A stretch of DNA of 64,000 nucleotides. Source: Paenibacillus macerans (GTDB taxonomy: Bacteria > Bacillota > Bacilli > Paenibacillales > Paenibacillaceae). A program made the translations under genes and the position numbers. The first letter of the stretch is position 1. Each line of letters begins with the position of its first letter. Below the pieces are notes generated by a model. The model saw only the letters and a list, made by a program, of their open reading frames with translations. It had not been told where the DNA came from and searched no databases. Below are positions 8,143-17,503 of the stretch, piece after piece. The stretch is from assembly GCF_023715465.1 (NCBI RefSeq), contig NZ_JAMBOE010000006.1, positions 62,001 through 126,000 on the forward strand. Reading direction: 5' to 3'.

Positions 8143-8988
8143 ATGGCTTACTATAAACCCGCGCAGATTGCCGAAGTGACCGTGGAGAACGGGATAAAAA
8201 AGGCGCACAATCCGCTGCTGACCGTGCTGATCCTCGGGTTTCTCGGCGGAGCGTTTATCGCTCTCGGTTTTCTGCTTGATATCCGCGTCATCGCCAGCGC
8301 TCCGGCGGAGTGGGGGAGCTTTGCCACATTCATTGGCGCGGCGGTGTTCCCGATCGGCCTTATTCTCGTGCTATTGGCTGGCGGAGAGCTGCTGACGGGC
8401 AATATGATGGCCGTTCCGTTGGCCCGGATGGCAAAGCGGATTTCGACCGGCGAATTGTGTAAAAACCTGGTGCTGATCACATTGAGCAATTTTGTCGGAG
8501 CGCTGTTTGTCGCTTATTTTTTCGGCCATGTCGTCGGTTTGACGGCAAGCGGGCCGTATTTGGATAAACTGGTCGATATGGCAGGGCATAAGCTGGACGA
8601 CAGCTTCCTGCAGGCGTTTGTTTCCGGGATCGGCTGCAACTGGCTGGTGGCCCTGGCCGTCTGGCTGTCCTACGGTGCCGATAATATGAGCGGCAAAATC
8701 CTCGGTATCTGGTTCCCGACGATGGCGTTTGTCGCCATCGGTTTTCAGCACGTCGTGGCCAATATGTTTTTGATCCCGGCGGCTATTTTCGAAGGATATT
8801 TCTCCTGGGGAGAATATCTTGGCAATTTCGTACCGGTCTGGCTCGGCAATTTGACCGGCGGCGGGCTGTTCGTGGCCGGGGCGTATTGGACGGCTTATTT
8901 GAAGGATCGGGGAATGAAAGCCGACTCCGGCGCAGGCCAGGAGGCAGGGGCTTCCGTATCCGCCAAGGGAGGCAGCAAAACGGCTTAG
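8143..8988 (+). CDS. Formate/nitrite transporter family protein (FocA/NirC/YwcJ type)
   Basis: A 281-residue channel of the FNT family, moving formate, nitrite or similar small anions across the inner membrane. Six hydrophobic segments are visible, with family motifs GGAFIALGF, GGELLTGN and the C-terminal GNLTGGGLFVAG. The tail after about 255 is polar. The upstream box and the neighbouring molybdoenzyme suggest a role in anaerobic metabolism, where it could carry formate or nitrite. GAAGGAG precedes ATG 8143. Substrate cannot be read from sequence. Confidence 0.9.
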   Translation: MAYYKPAQIAEVTVENGIKKAHNPLLTVLILGFLGGAFIALGFLLDIRVIASAPAEWGSFATFIGAAVFPIGLILVLLAGGELLTGNMMAVPLARMAKRISTGELCKNLVLITLSNFVGALFVAYFFGHVVGLTASGPYLDKLVDMAGHKLDDSFLQAFVSGIGCNWLVALAVWLSYGADNMSGKILGIWFPTMAFVAIGFQHVVANMFLIPAAIFEGYFSWGEYLGNFVPVWLGNLTGGGLFVAGAYWTAYLKDRGMKADSGAGQEAGASVSAKGGSKTA

Positions 8989-9001
8989 GGCTTAAGGCGT
9001 A

Positions 9002-9042
9002 AGGTTTAAGGTATATGATTTAAGGTATATGATTTAAGGTGT
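9002..9042 (+). repeat. Short tandem repeat after the FNT gene
   Basis: TTAAGG repeats about every 15 bp; the unit TTTAAGGTATATGA occurs twice in direct succession, with degenerate copies on both sides. Probably replication slippage in spacer DNA. Confidence 0.6.
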
Positions 9043-9115
9043 AACCGGAGTAGCTCCATCGCTGGCTTGATCCGTATAGGCCGGCATGATCCGCACATTT
9101 CGTGATGGCACGACA

Positions 9116-9154
9116 GGCCGCTTCCTCATTATTGGTTTGTGAGGGGCGGTCTTT
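9116..9154 (+). terminator. Likely terminator after the FNT gene
   Basis: GGCCGC-TT-CCTCA (9116-9128) pairs with TGAGGGGCGGTC (9140-9151, one bulge), followed by TTT and an AT stretch. It lies between the transporter and repeat cluster A1. Confidence 0.55.
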
Positions 9155-9184
9155 ATATATTTAAGCCGTTTGTTGTGCAGCTTC

Positions 9185-9367
9185 ATTGGAAAAAATCCAA
9201 TAGATGACGGATTCTTTCCTTCGATTCCCGAGTCCCATTGGAAAAAATCCAATAGATTCTGCTTAAATCACCCATTTTGAGCCCTGGTGAGTCTGATCTA
9301 TTGGAAATATCCAATTAGGATGCCGTATTTACCATTGATCTTCCAATTCTATTGGATATTCTCCAAT
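9185..9367. repeat. Repeat cluster A1 (ATTGGA-N-TCCAAT units)
   Basis: Four palindromic units: 9185-9204 and 9237-9256 read ATTGGA...TCCAATAGA; 9297-9315 and 9347-9367 are inverted (TCTATTGGA...TCCAAT). The order is forward, forward, reverse, reverse. The same unit and order recur at 15801-16033. Together with the tandem repeat and hairpin this accounts for the 500-base gap before the molybdoenzyme gene. Small open frames crossing it only translate the repeats. Confidence 0.85.
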
Positions 9368-9435
9368 AAGACCATTTGTCAGGCGGCGGGAACCTGTCAC
9401 CGCCAACTACAGGCCGTCCGGCGGCAGAACGGCAG

Positions 9436-9465
9436 TAGACAAACGCAAAAGCTTTTTTCTACAAT
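9436..9465 (+). promoter_or_regulatory. Probable promoter of the molybdoenzyme gene
   Basis: TAGACA (9436-9441), 18 bp, TACAAT (9460-9465), just upstream of the AGGAGG and start codon. The -35 is weak. Confidence 0.5.
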
Positions 9466-9488
9466 AGCTAAGACAGGAGGGGATGGAA

Positions 9489-11558
9489 ATGATCCACGAA
9501 GAGAACGGGGTGTTTCCGGCGGTGTGCCCGCTGGATTGTCCCGATACTTGCGGCTTGCTGCTTCATAAAGAGAATGGAAAAATCGTGAAGGTGACGGGCA
9601 ATCCCGATCATCCGGCGACCCAAGGGGCGATTTGCAACAAAGTCCGCAATATGGCGGAGCGGGTCTACCATCCGGAACGGGTGCTTTACCCGCTTAAACG
9701 GGTAGGGGCTAAAGGCGAAGGGAAATTCACGCGGATTTCCTGGGATGAGGCGATGGCGGAAATCGCCGGACGATACAAGGAGCTTATCCGTGAGCATGGG
9801 CCGGAGTCGATTATGCCGTACAGCTTTTACGGCAATATGGGGATTCTCAGCGTCGACGGGATGGACCGGCGATTCTTCCACCGCCTGGGTACGACGCAGC
9901 TGCAGCAGGGCATTTGCAATTCCGCGGGGAACGCGGGATGGAGATATACGATGGGCTTCGGCGGCGGGACCAGCCCGGAAGAGACGGTAAACGCGAAGCT
10001 GATCATCGTTTGGGGAGGCAATCTCGTCAGCACCAACATGCACCAGGTCGCCCTGATTGAAAAAGCCCGCAAACAGGGGGCGCAGCTGGTCGTGATCGAT
10101 GTGCATCGCAACCGCACCGGGCAGCGGGCCGACTGGTTTATTCCGCTGTATCCAGGAACGGACAGCGCCCTCGCGCTAGGGATCATGCACGTGCTGTTCG
10201 AGCGCGGGCTCGTGAACGAACCGTTCCTGGAGCGGCACACGACCGGCCACGCCGAGCTGCGCGAACATGTGAAGCAATATACGCCGGAGCGCGTTGCGGC
10301 GATCACTGGCGTGCCGGCGGAAGACATCGTGAAGCTGGCTGTCCTGTACGGCGAGACTTCGCCGGCCTACATCCATATCGGGAACGGCCTGCAGCACCAC
10401 GATAACGGCGGCATGACCGTGCGCACGATCAGCTGCCTGCCGGCGCTGACCGGCCAGTGGCTCGTGCCCGGCGGCGGCGCGTACAAGTCGAACGGCGCTT
10501 ACGGGAAAATGAACGCGGGAGCGCTGGAGCGGCCCGACCTGCGGCCGAACCCGGGCGCCCGAACGGTAAACATGAACCAGCTTGGCGAAGCGCTGCTGAC
10601 GCTCGATCCGCCGATCCGCGCGCTGTTCGTGTACTGCTCCAACCCGGCGGTGGTCGCGCCGAATACCGTGAAGGTGGAGCAGGGCTTACAACGGGAGGAT
10701 CTGTTCACCGTTGTGCACGACCTGTTCCTGACGGACACGGCCAAATACGCCGATATCGTGCTGCCGGCGACGTCCTCTTTTGAGAATACCGACTTGTACA
10801 GCTCTTATTGGCATCATTATGTCCAGCTTCAGGAGCCGGTCATTCCGGCCCGGGGCGAATGCAAAAGCAACGTCGAGACGTTTAAGCTGCTGGCGGCGGC
10901 GATGGGCTTCGAGGAGGAAGCGTTCCGGGACAGCGAGGAGGATATGATCCGGCAGGCGCTGCAGTTCCCGCATAACCCTTATTTGCAGGGCGTTACACTG
11001 GAAAAGCTGCAGGAGCAGCGCTTCGTGAAGCTGAATATGGAGCACAAGCAGCATTATTTGGACGGCTTAAAGACGCCTTCGGGAAAAATCGAGCTGTATT
11101 CCGCCGCGATGGAAAGGGCCGGCCAGCCGCCGCTGCCCACTTACGTGCCGCTGCGGGAGGGCTATGACGGCGAACGCCGGCCGGGCGAGGGAGAGGATTA
11201 CCCGCTGATGTTCATCTCGCCTCCGAACCACAGCTTCCTGAACTCGACGTTCGGCAACGTGGAGAAGCTGACCGCGCTCGAAAAAAGCCCGCTGCTGCAA
11301 ATCCATCCGCAGGACGCGGCGGAGCGCGGCATTGAAGACGGCGACGAGGTAACGGTGTGGAACGACCGCGGCAGCTACCTTGTAAAGGCATCCGTCACCG
11401 ACAAAATGCTGCCGGGCATCGTTGTCAGCCAAGGGCTGTGGTGGGAGCAGGAAGACGGACGCCGCACGCGGGCCAATGCCCTCACGCCCGACCGGCTTGC
11501 CGATCTGGGCGGAGGCGCGGTGTTTTTTTCCACCGTCGTTAATGTAAAGCGGCAATAG
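9489..11558 (+). CDS. Molybdopterin oxidoreductase, DMSO reductase family (YyaE-like)
   Basis: A 689-residue Mo-bis-MGD enzyme with an N-terminal [4Fe-4S] site: C13-x3-C17-x3-C21-x27-C49. Molybdopterin motifs follow (ISWDEAMAEIA near 80, VWGGNLVSTN near 175), ending with the molydop-binding C-terminal domain (LQIHPQDAAERGIEDGDEV). No Tat signal is seen, so it should be cytoplasmic. Of two in-frame ATGs, 9489 is 8 nt from AGGAGG (9475-9480) while 9483 is only 2 nt away. B. subtilis YyaE is similar and unassigned; formate dehydrogenase-like or other reductase activity is possible. No electron-transfer subunit adjoins. Maturation genes mobA, moaA and a TorD-like chaperone lie 9-11 kb downstream. 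Confidence 0.88.
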   Translation: MIHEENGVFPAVCPLDCPDTCGLLLHKENGKIVKVTGNPDHPATQGAICNKVRNMAERVYHPERVLYPLKRVGAKGEGKFTRISWDEAMAEIAGRYKELIREHGPESIMPYSFYGNMGILSVDGMDRRFFHRLGTTQLQQGICNSAGNAGWRYTMGFGGGTSPEETVNAKLIIVWGGNLVSTNMHQVALIEKARKQGAQLVVIDVHRNRTGQRADWFIPLYPGTDSALALGIMHVLFERGLVNEPFLERHTTGHAELREHVKQYTPERVAAITGVPAEDIVKLAVLYGETSPAYIHIGNGLQHHDNGGMTVRTISCLPALTGQWLVPGGGAYKSNGAYGKMNAGALERPDLRPNPGARTVNMNQLGEALLTLDPPIRALFVYCSNPAVVAPNTVKVEQGLQREDLFTVVHDLFLTDTAKYADIVLPATSSFENTDLYSSYWHHYVQLQEPVIPARGECKSNVETFKLLAAAMGFEEEAFRDSEEDMIRQALQFPHNPYLQGVTLEKLQEQRFVKLNMEHKQHYLDGLKTPSGKIELYSAAMERAGQPPLPTYVPLREGYDGERRPGEGEDYPLMFISPPNHSFLNSTFGNVEKLTALEKSPLLQIHPQDAAERGIEDGDEVTVWNDRGSYLVKASVTDKMLPGIVVSQGLWWEQEDGRRTRANALTPDRLADLGGGAVFFSTVVNVKRQ

Positions 11559-11624
11559 ATGTACTTGCCTGGCTTGCCCTTTTGAGCGATACTATTGTAA
11601 TCTGGGCAATGTGCTAGAGTGCGG

Positions 11625-11647
11625 AGAGCCCCTGGGGGCTCTTTTTT
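11625..11647 (+). terminator. Terminator after the molybdoenzyme gene
   Basis: AGAGCCCC (11625-11632) and GGGGCTCT (11635-11642), with a tight loop and a six-T run. Confidence 0.88.
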
Positions 11648-11687
11648 CTTATACAGAACTGCATGCACAGAGGGGAGGAGTCACGGA

Positions 11688-12914
11688 ATGAAATGGCTGA
11701 GTGCTTATCCGCGCGAGGTTAAAGTTTTTTTGGTGGCCAGTCTGATCAATTCCGCCGGCGGTTCTTTAATGTGGCCGCTGATCACGATGTTCGTGTTTAA
11801 AATATTGGGCAGGTCGGTGACGGATGCGGGTCTGGTCATTCTGGTCATGTCCCTGGGCGGCATCGCCGGCCAGCTGTTGGGCGGGGCCCTGTATCACCGG
11901 CTGGGGGTCACGCGGCTGATTGTGGGCGGGCTTGGCCTGAACGCGTTGTTTTTGCTGCTCCTGCCTTACGGCAGCGGCAACTGGGCTTTGTTCATGCTGC
12001 TGATTGCTATGGTCGGCTTTTTTAACTCGATGTCCATGCCGGCAATCCAGGCCTTCATTGGCTTTCGCTTCGCGGAGCGGCGGGGCGAGCTGTATAACGT
12101 CATTTATGTGGCGAACAACATCGGCGTTGCCGTAGGTACGGCGCTCAGTGGCTTTTTGGCGCAGATTTCCTACGATTTGAGCTTTATTCTAAACGGGCTG
12201 ACATCGGCGGCATTTGCGGTTTTTTTCTGGTTTTATTTGAACAAAGTTCAAAAAAGTCAAGGCGAGCTGCATGTGGAAAAACGTAAAACCGTAGCGGAAG
12301 GCCAGAGCGCTTGGACGTTGATGAAATGTTATCCGGTTTATTTGTTTATGGGGATTGGCTCATTTTTTCTGTGGCTGGCCAATTGCATTTGGAACAACGG
12401 CGTATCGCCGTTTACGATCTCCCAGGGAATGCCGGAATGGAACTACAGCGTGCTGTGGACGCTGAACGGGGTACTGATTTTTGTGGGGCAGCCGTTCGTG
12501 CTTTGGATCAAGCGCACCTTTGCCGGTTCGCCGCAAGCGCAGATGACGGCCAGCGCCTTGTTTTATATGCTCGGTTACGTGACCATTTTAGGTTTTCACA
12601 CTTATCCAAGCATGGTGCTGGCGATGGTGCTGACGACGTTTGGGGAAATGCTTATATCGCCGGCGATTCCGTCGTTTATTTCTGACCGTACGGGCAAGGG
12701 TGCTCCTTTTTACCTCGGTTTGGTCGGAGGGATGGGGGTTGCGGGCCGGGTGGTGGGGCCTTACGCGATGGGCGTGTTGTTCGACTGGAACGGACTGGTC
12801 CCGGTGGCCTGGCTGGCGGTGGTGATTGCGGTGCTGGCGATCGGCGCGTTTTTAATCCATGCGTTTATGAACCGGGAAGGCCGGGAGACGTCCGGCATCG
12901 CATCGGGAATGTAA
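11688..12914 (+). CDS. MFS transporter (drug/proton antiporter-like)
   Basis: A 408-residue protein with about 12 hydrophobic segments. The first loop has a motif-A-like stretch (GGIAGQLLGGALYHRLG) and a polar central loop near 195-220 (NKVQKSQGELHVEKRK), as in the major facilitator superfamily. AGGGGAGGAG lies before ATG 11688; the open frame further upstream overlaps the preceding terminator and is not coding. It is similar in layout to DHA1 multidrug exporters, but the substrate cannot be inferred. It stands alone before a GNAT gene 92 nt downstream. Confidence 0.85.
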   Translation: MKWLSAYPREVKVFLVASLINSAGGSLMWPLITMFVFKILGRSVTDAGLVILVMSLGGIAGQLLGGALYHRLGVTRLIVGGLGLNALFLLLLPYGSGNWALFMLLIAMVGFFNSMSMPAIQAFIGFRFAERRGELYNVIYVANNIGVAVGTALSGFLAQISYDLSFILNGLTSAAFAVFFWFYLNKVQKSQGELHVEKRKTVAEGQSAWTLMKCYPVYLFMGIGSFFLWLANCIWNNGVSPFTISQGMPEWNYSVLWTLNGVLIFVGQPFVLWIKRTFAGSPQAQMTASALFYMLGYVTILGFHTYPSMVLAMVLTTFGEMLISPAIPSFISDRTGKGAPFYLGLVGGMGVAGRVVGPYAMGVLFDWNGLVPVAWLAVVIAVLAIGAFLIHAFMNREGRETSGIASGM

Positions 12915-13006
12915 GACCGCCCTCAGGCAGGAGGTTGACCATGAGGTCTGCGAAACGTGTAAAATGAAGAAAAAAGACGTAAAGCTGTAAAAGAGGAGGG
13001 AAGCGG

Positions 13007-13495
13007 ATGAAAGGCGAAGTTTGGACCCGTTTGTCGGAAATGCGCGATGCGCCCGCTTTGATGGAGATCGACCGGCTTGTCTGGGATGTGCGGAACACAC
13101 CAGCCGAGCGGCTCGTCTGGGATTCGCGCGAGCAGTTTTTGCAAAGCTGCCCGCCGGGGAGCCAAATCGTGGCCGGAATCGGCGAACAAGTCTGCGGCTA
13201 CATCGGCTTTAAACCGCCGACCCCGCTGCCGAGCAATACCCATGTGCTCGAGTTGAACATCGCCATCCATCCGGAATGCCAGCGGATGGGAATCGGGCGC
13301 ATGTTGATGGATGCGCTGCTGGCGTTCGCCGCGCAGCGGGGCGTACGCAAATTGTGCCTGCGTGTACTGGCCAGCAATCCCGGGGCCGTGGCTTTTTACG
13401 AAAACTGCGGATTTGTGGAGCAGGGACGGCTCGTTGGCGAGTTTTTTATAGGCGGACAATATGTGGACGATATCTTAATGTGGCGCAAGGTGTAG
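13007..13495 (+). CDS. GNAT-family N-acetyltransferase
   Basis: A 162-residue acetyl-CoA-dependent transferase. Motif A reads LNIAIHPECQRMGIGRMLMDALL (acetyl-CoA pyrophosphate loop Q-x-x-G-x-G), preceded by a beta strand and followed by motif B (VLASNPGAVAFYENCGF). AAGAGGAGG precedes ATG 13007. Substrate unknown. The C-terminal YVDDILMWRKV resembles acetyltransferases that act on small molecules or peptides. Confidence 0.88.
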   Translation: MKGEVWTRLSEMRDAPALMEIDRLVWDVRNTPAERLVWDSREQFLQSCPPGSQIVAGIGEQVCGYIGFKPPTPLPSNTHVLELNIAIHPECQRMGIGRMLMDALLAFAAQRGVRKLCLRVLASNPGAVAFYENCGFVEQGRLVGEFFIGGQYVDDILMWRKV

Positions 13496-13579
13496 TGCCG
13501 GAGGCGCTTCAAACTCCGGCAGCCGCCCACGGGCGGGGCGCCCGGGATTTGCTCCGGTAGAGTCGTCGGGTGGCGCTAA

Positions 13580-13840
13580 TTATCGCGGCAACTGGGGGCG
13601 AACTTCCAGGGCGTAAATATCCTCTTCCAGGTTGACCATGCGCTCGTTCAACACCTGGCGGCAATCCGCCAACGCCTGATTATATACATACGGCCCGATG
13701 CGGGTCAGAAAAAAGTCAAGCACCCCGTCCGCCGCAAGTTCTCCCAGCGTTTCGCCGCGTTCCTCCTCAAAAAATTGCTGAATTTGGGGGATTACCAGGT
13801 TGCGTTGTTCTTTTGTTAGATGGATAGGCTTTAAAGGCAT
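13580..13840 (-). CDS. DUF2164 family protein
   Basis: A small acidic protein of 86 residues (LTKEQRNLVIPQIQQFFEEERGE... then GPYVYNQALADCRQVLNER). This pattern, with the conserved FFLTRIGPYVYNQALAD core, belongs to the uncharacterised DUF2164 family. It is predicted helical, soluble and without signal peptide. AAGGAAG lies upstream of the ATG. It is convergent with the GNAT gene and divergent from glnS. Function unknown. Confidence 0.85.
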   Translation of the reverse strand: MPLKPIHLTKEQRNLVIPQIQQFFEEERGETLGELAADGVLDFFLTRIGPYVYNQALADCRQVLNERMVNLEEDIYALEVRPQLPR

Positions 13841-14019
13841 GGTTCGGTCGCTTCCTTTCGCATGATGGTGTGATATATTGATTTTATCTTAGCAGAAAAT
13901 TGCCGCCAAAGCAGGCGGATGCGCCAGGCCATTGAACAATTGCGGAGATATCGGTATATTTAGAAGAAGAAAATCGGGGATAGTATTCAGATACTTATGA
14001 AATGGAAAGGTTGATACCT

Positions 14020-15690
14020 GTGGTAAACAACAGCACCCCTCCCAATTTTATTAAAAACATTATCACGGAGGATCTGAAGAGCGGCAAAGTGCAAACCGTG
14101 GTGACGCGTTTTCCTCCGGAACCGAATGGTTACTTGCACATCGGACACGCTAAAGCGATCTGGATCAATTTTACGTTGGCCGACGAGTTCGGGGGACGGA
14201 CGCATCTGCGGTTCGACGATACGAACCCGGTCAAGGAAGACGTCGAATACGTCAATTCGATCAAGGAAGACGTGAAGTGGCTCGGCTTTGAATGGGAAGA
14301 GCTGCATTTCGCTTCCGATTATTTTGAGGAAATGTACAACCGCGCCGTGTTGCTGATCAAAAAGGGCAAGGCTTACGTGGACGATCTCAGCGCCGACCAA
14401 ATCCGCGAGCTGCGTGGTACGCTGACGGAGCCGGGGCAAAACAGCCCTTACCGCGACCGTTCGGTGGAGGAGAACCTCGATCTGTTCGCGCGGATGCGGG
14501 CCGGTGAATTCAAAGACGGCGAAAAAGTGCTGCGCGCCAAAATCGACATGGCTTCGCCGAACATCAATCTGCGCGACCCGGTCATTTACCGCATCGTGCA
14601 TGCGTCACACCACAATACCGGGGACAAATGGTGCATTTATCCGATGTATGCGTTCGCCCATCCGCTGGAGGACGCGATCGAAGGTGTGACCCATTCGCTG
14701 TGCACGTTGGAGTTCGAGGAGCAACGTCCGTTCTATGACTGGACGATCGCCGAAACGGAAATGCCGAAAGTGCCGCATCAATACGAGTTCGGGCGGCTGA
14801 ATCTGCTGCAGACGGTGACGAGCAAGCGGAAGCTGAAAATGCTGGTGGACGAAGGGTATGTGGACGGCTGGGACGATCCGCGCATGCCGACGATTTCGGG
14901 ATTGCGCCGCCGCGGGGTGACGCCGGAAGCGATCAAGGCGTTTGTGTATGAAGCCGGCATTTCCAAGGCTTACGGCAGCATCGATCCAAAAACGCTGGAG
15001 CACTTCATCCGTGAGGATCTGAAGCTCAGAGCGCCACGCACGATGGCGGTGCTCGACCCGCTCAAGGTCGTCATTACGAACTACCCGGAAGGGCAAACCG
15101 AAATGCTGGAAGCGGAAAACAACAGCGAAAACCCGGAAATGGGCAACCGCCAAATTCCTTTCTCGCGGGAAATTTACATTGAACGCGAGGACTTTATGGA
15201 GAACCCGCCAAGCAAGTATTTCCGCTTGTTCCCGGGCAACGAGGTGCGGCTGAAGCACGCGTATTTCATCAAGTGCAATGACGTGATCAAAGACGCGGAC
15301 GGCAACGTAGTCGAAATCCACTGCACGTATGATCCGGAAACGAAAAGCGGCAGCGGGTTTACCGGCCGCAAGGTGAAAGGCACGATCCACTGGGTGGATG
15401 CAAGTTCGGCGGTGCCGGCCGAGTTCCGCCTGTACGAGCCGCTGATCATGGACGAGGAAGCGGATGAGGACACCATTGAGGAGAAATCGTTCCTCGATCT
15501 GGTCAACCCGAACTCGCTGAAGGTGGTGCACGGCTTTGTCGAGCCGGGCTTGAAGGATGCGAAGCCGCAGGATAAGTTCCAATTTTTCCGCCACGGCTAC
15601 TTCAACGTTGATACGAAATACTCGGAGCCGGGCAAACCGGTGTTCAACCTGGTCGTCTCGCTGAAGAGCTCGTTCCAATTGCCGAAGTAA
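14020..15690 (+). CDS. glnS: Glutamine--tRNA ligase (GlnRS)
   Basis: Class I synthetase that charges tRNA-Gln with glutamine. It shows [17 protein letters not shown] (HIGH motif, near 30-46), FDDTNP, the KMSKS-like TSKRKL near 265, and [16 protein letters not shown], followed by the two beta-barrel anticodon-binding domains. Of the possible starts, GTG 14020 ([10 protein letters not shown]) is 9 nt from GAAAGG; ATG 14002 has no ribosome site. The 556 residues match bacterial GlnRS, with no YqeY-like C-terminal extension. Bacillus makes Gln-tRNA through GatCAB and lacks this enzyme, so its presence is informative about lineage and probably reflects transfer. Confidence 0.96.
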   Translation: MVNNSTPPNFIKNIITEDLKSGKVQTVVTRFPPEPNGYLHIGHAKAIWINFTLADEFGGRTHLRFDDTNPVKEDVEYVNSIKEDVKWLGFEWEELHFASDYFEEMYNRAVLLIKKGKAYVDDLSADQIRELRGTLTEPGQNSPYRDRSVEENLDLFARMRAGEFKDGEKVLRAKIDMASPNINLRDPVIYRIVHASHHNTGDKWCIYPMYAFAHPLEDAIEGVTHSLCTLEFEEQRPFYDWTIAETEMPKVPHQYEFGRLNLLQTVTSKRKLKMLVDEGYVDGWDDPRMPTISGLRRRGVTPEAIKAFVYEAGISKAYGSIDPKTLEHFIREDLKLRAPRTMAVLDPLKVVITNYPEGQTEMLEAENNSENPEMGNRQIPFSREIYIEREDFMENPPSKYFRLFPGNEVRLKHAYFIKCNDVIKDADGNVVEIHCTYDPETKSGSGFTGRKVKGTIHWVDASSAVPAEFRLYEPLIMDEEADEDTIEEKSFLDLVNPNSLKVVHGFVEPGLKDAKPQDKFQFFRHGYFNVDTKYSEPGKPVFNLVVSLKSSFQLPK

Positions 15691-15800
15691 TTAAGCGGGC
15701 GGCAGGGAGCTGGGGCAGGGAAGTCGGGGAACCGGCGTTTTAAAAAATGCTGCGCGGTAGGTTCCTCGTGGCCTGGGGCCATAATCAGCACGACGTTCTG

Positions 15801-16033
15801 ATTGGAAATATCCAATAGAAATGGAAAATAAGTGGTAAATAAGGCAGCGTGATTGGATATTTTCCAATAGATTAGCTCGGCAGGGCGTAAAATGGGCGGT
15901 TTAGCGAAATTCTATTGGATTTTTTCCAATGAGAGCTCAAAATGGCGTTCGATTTCCGACGATCTATTGGATTTCTTCCAATCGGCGTATCGGTTCAAAG
16001 ACAGTTTCGGCAATTCTATTGGATATTTCCAAT
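15801..16033. repeat. Repeat cluster A2 (ATTGGA-N-TCCAAT units)
   Basis: Five units of family A: forward at 15801-15819 and 15852-15871 (TCCAATAGA), inverted at 15910-15930, 15963-15982 and 16014-16033 (TCTATTGGA). Spacing is about 50 bp. The cluster fills the gap between glnS and the hairpin at 16076-16123. Open frames through it have no homology-like character. From 16124 to 16295 I see nothing else. Confidence 0.85.
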
Positions 16034-16075
16034 GGAAGCGGTCAATATGCAATTGGTAAATACAGGAATTCAGCG

Positions 16076-16123
16076 AAAGGCGGTCTCTCTCTCGGAATAC
16101 AACCGGGAATGACCGCCTTTTCG
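16076..16123. terminator. Strong bidirectional terminator
   Basis: AAAGGCGGTC (16076-16085) and GACCGCCTTT (16111-16120) form a 10-bp perfect stem with A and T runs outside. It could end glnS transcripts on the plus strand and lacI-type transcripts on the minus strand. Confidence 0.8.
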
Positions 16124-16295
16124 TCATTGTAGCAAGAGTGGGTGAATGAGGCGCATGTTACTTTGGGATGTTACTTTAGGAGTTCTTTGGGCGGAACAAC
16201 GGCTGGGTTGGGTGGATCAACTGCAAATGTGCATTCCATATTCTATAATTTTCTTAGTTTTGAGCGGTCGAAATGCAAAAGCCCCCCTCACCCCC

Positions 16296-17276
16296 TCACA
16301 CCGAGCCGCGCTCGATGAACCGGAAGCCGAGTTCCTCGCTGACCGGGCCCGGCTGCTGGCCGGCAAGCTGGCTGCGCACGCTATCGAAGGCGCGGGCACC
16401 GATTTCGGACAGCCGGTTGTCGATCGTTGTGATGCCCAGAACGGCGGAGATCGGCTGGTTGTCGAAGCCGATGACGGCGAAATCGCCGGGAACCTCAAGC
16501 CCCCGGTTGCGCGCGGCCAGGATGAAGCCGGCGGCCACCTGGTCCCCGGTGATGAGCAGGGCATCGGGCCGCTCCGGCATGGCCAGCAGGTGCTCGACAA
16601 GCGCGGCGCCGTCCCCGATATCATAGCAGCCATCCAGCACCCATTCCTGGCGGGGGCTGCCTCCCAAGGCCAGCAGCGTGTCGTTGTAAGCCTGCAGCCG
16701 GCGGTGCAGGCTGGGACTGTTGCGGCGGCGGCCCGCGGTGAATCCGATCCGGCGGCGGCCTTTTTCCCATAAATAAGTGATCGCCTTCTGAAAGATGGCG
16801 TAGTGGTCGATGTAGACAGACGACAGCGGCCGGTCCCGCACGGCTTCACATAAAGCGATCGGGCCGTAAGCGGCGTAGGCTTCCACTTCGTCCAGCGGCA
16901 GCGACCGGGAACAGATCACCAGCCCGTCGATCTGCTTGTTGCGCAGCATCTCCAGCACCTTCCGCTCCTCATCGGGCCGGTAATCCGTCTGGCAGAGCAT
17001 CAGCTGGTAGTTGTGAAGCAGCGCTTCCTGCGCCATCCCTTCCATCATCCGGGCGAAATAGTAGAGATTGATGAGGGGCAGGACGACGCCGATCGTCCGG
17101 GTCGTGCCTTTGATCAAATGAACGGCGTTCATATTGCGCGAATAGTTCAGCTTGCGGATCGCTTCCTCCACGGCTTGCCGCTTGGCTTCGCTCACATAGG
17201 GGTGATCGTTCAGCACGCGGGAGACGGTCGTGACGGAGACGCCGGCCGCCTCAGCGATTTGCTTGATATTCGGCAA
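16296..17276 (-). CDS. LacI-family transcriptional regulator
   Basis: A 326-residue repressor: N-terminal HTH (IKQIAEAAGVSVTTVSRVLNDHPYVSE) with the hinge following, then a periplasmic-binding-protein-like effector domain (TIGVVLP... GLEVPGDFAVIGFDN). The start is TTG 17276, 9 nt after AAGGAG; an upstream in-frame ATG at 17345 lacks a ribosome site. It is on the same strand as, and downstream of, an MFS transporter gene, so a sugar or glycoside uptake role is likely. TGGAATGCATT sequences between the two genes may be its operators. Ligand unknown. Confidence 0.9.
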   Translation of the reverse strand: MPNIKQIAEAAGVSVTTVSRVLNDHPYVSEAKRQAVEEAIRKLNYSRNMNAVHLIKGTTRTIGVVLPLINLYYFARMMEGMAQEALLHNYQLMLCQTDYRPDEERKVLEMLRNKQIDGLVICSRSLPLDEVEAYAAYGPIALCEAVRDRPLSSVYIDHYAIFQKAITYLWEKGRRRIGFTAGRRRNSPSLHRRLQAYNDTLLALGGSPRQEWVLDGCYDIGDGAALVEHLLAMPERPDALLITGDQVAAGFILAARNRGLEVPGDFAVIGFDNQPISAVLGITTIDNRLSEIGARAFDSVRSQLAGQQPGPVSEELGFRFIERGSV

Positions 17277-17385
17277 TGGGGCCAACTCCTTTCCGGTTTG
17301 CAGGGCGGCAAGTCCGGGAAAAGGCCGGTTTTGCCCACGCCGCAAAGCTTCAAACAGGCGAAAAATCCAAAAGCAGCGCTTGCTC

Positions 17386-17490
17386 TGGAATGCATTTCAT
17401 AATTTACAATGAATATGCAGTCAGAAAAACAATGCATTCCATCCGGCGTAACCTCGGCGTAGGGCGTAACGCATGGAATGCATTGTTTTT
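17386..17490. repeat. Long inverted repeat and possible operators between the MFS and lacI-type genes
   Basis: AAAAACAATGCATTCCAT (17425-17442) is perfectly inverted at 17473-17490, with a 30-nt spacer holding GGCGTAAC/GCGTAACG direct repeats. A third TGGAATGCATT lies at 17386-17396. Transcribed on the minus strand it gives an 18-bp stem ending in TTTTT, so it may terminate the MFS transcript. The repeated TGGAATGCATT may also be an operator for the LacI-type regulator. Confidence 0.65.
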
Positions 17491-17503
17491 GCCGTATCCA
17501 AGG

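Noticed and set aside
9034..9568. Small frames on both strands across 9.0-9.6 kb
   Set aside because: Their sequences are translations of the ATTGGA...TCCAAT repeats (YWIFSN, YWKYPI); the same happens at 15912-16127 in the second A cluster.
16146..16772. Plus-strand frame of 208 codons opposite the LacI-type gene
   Set aside because: It lies mostly antisense to a well-defined regulator and has no recognisable domain.
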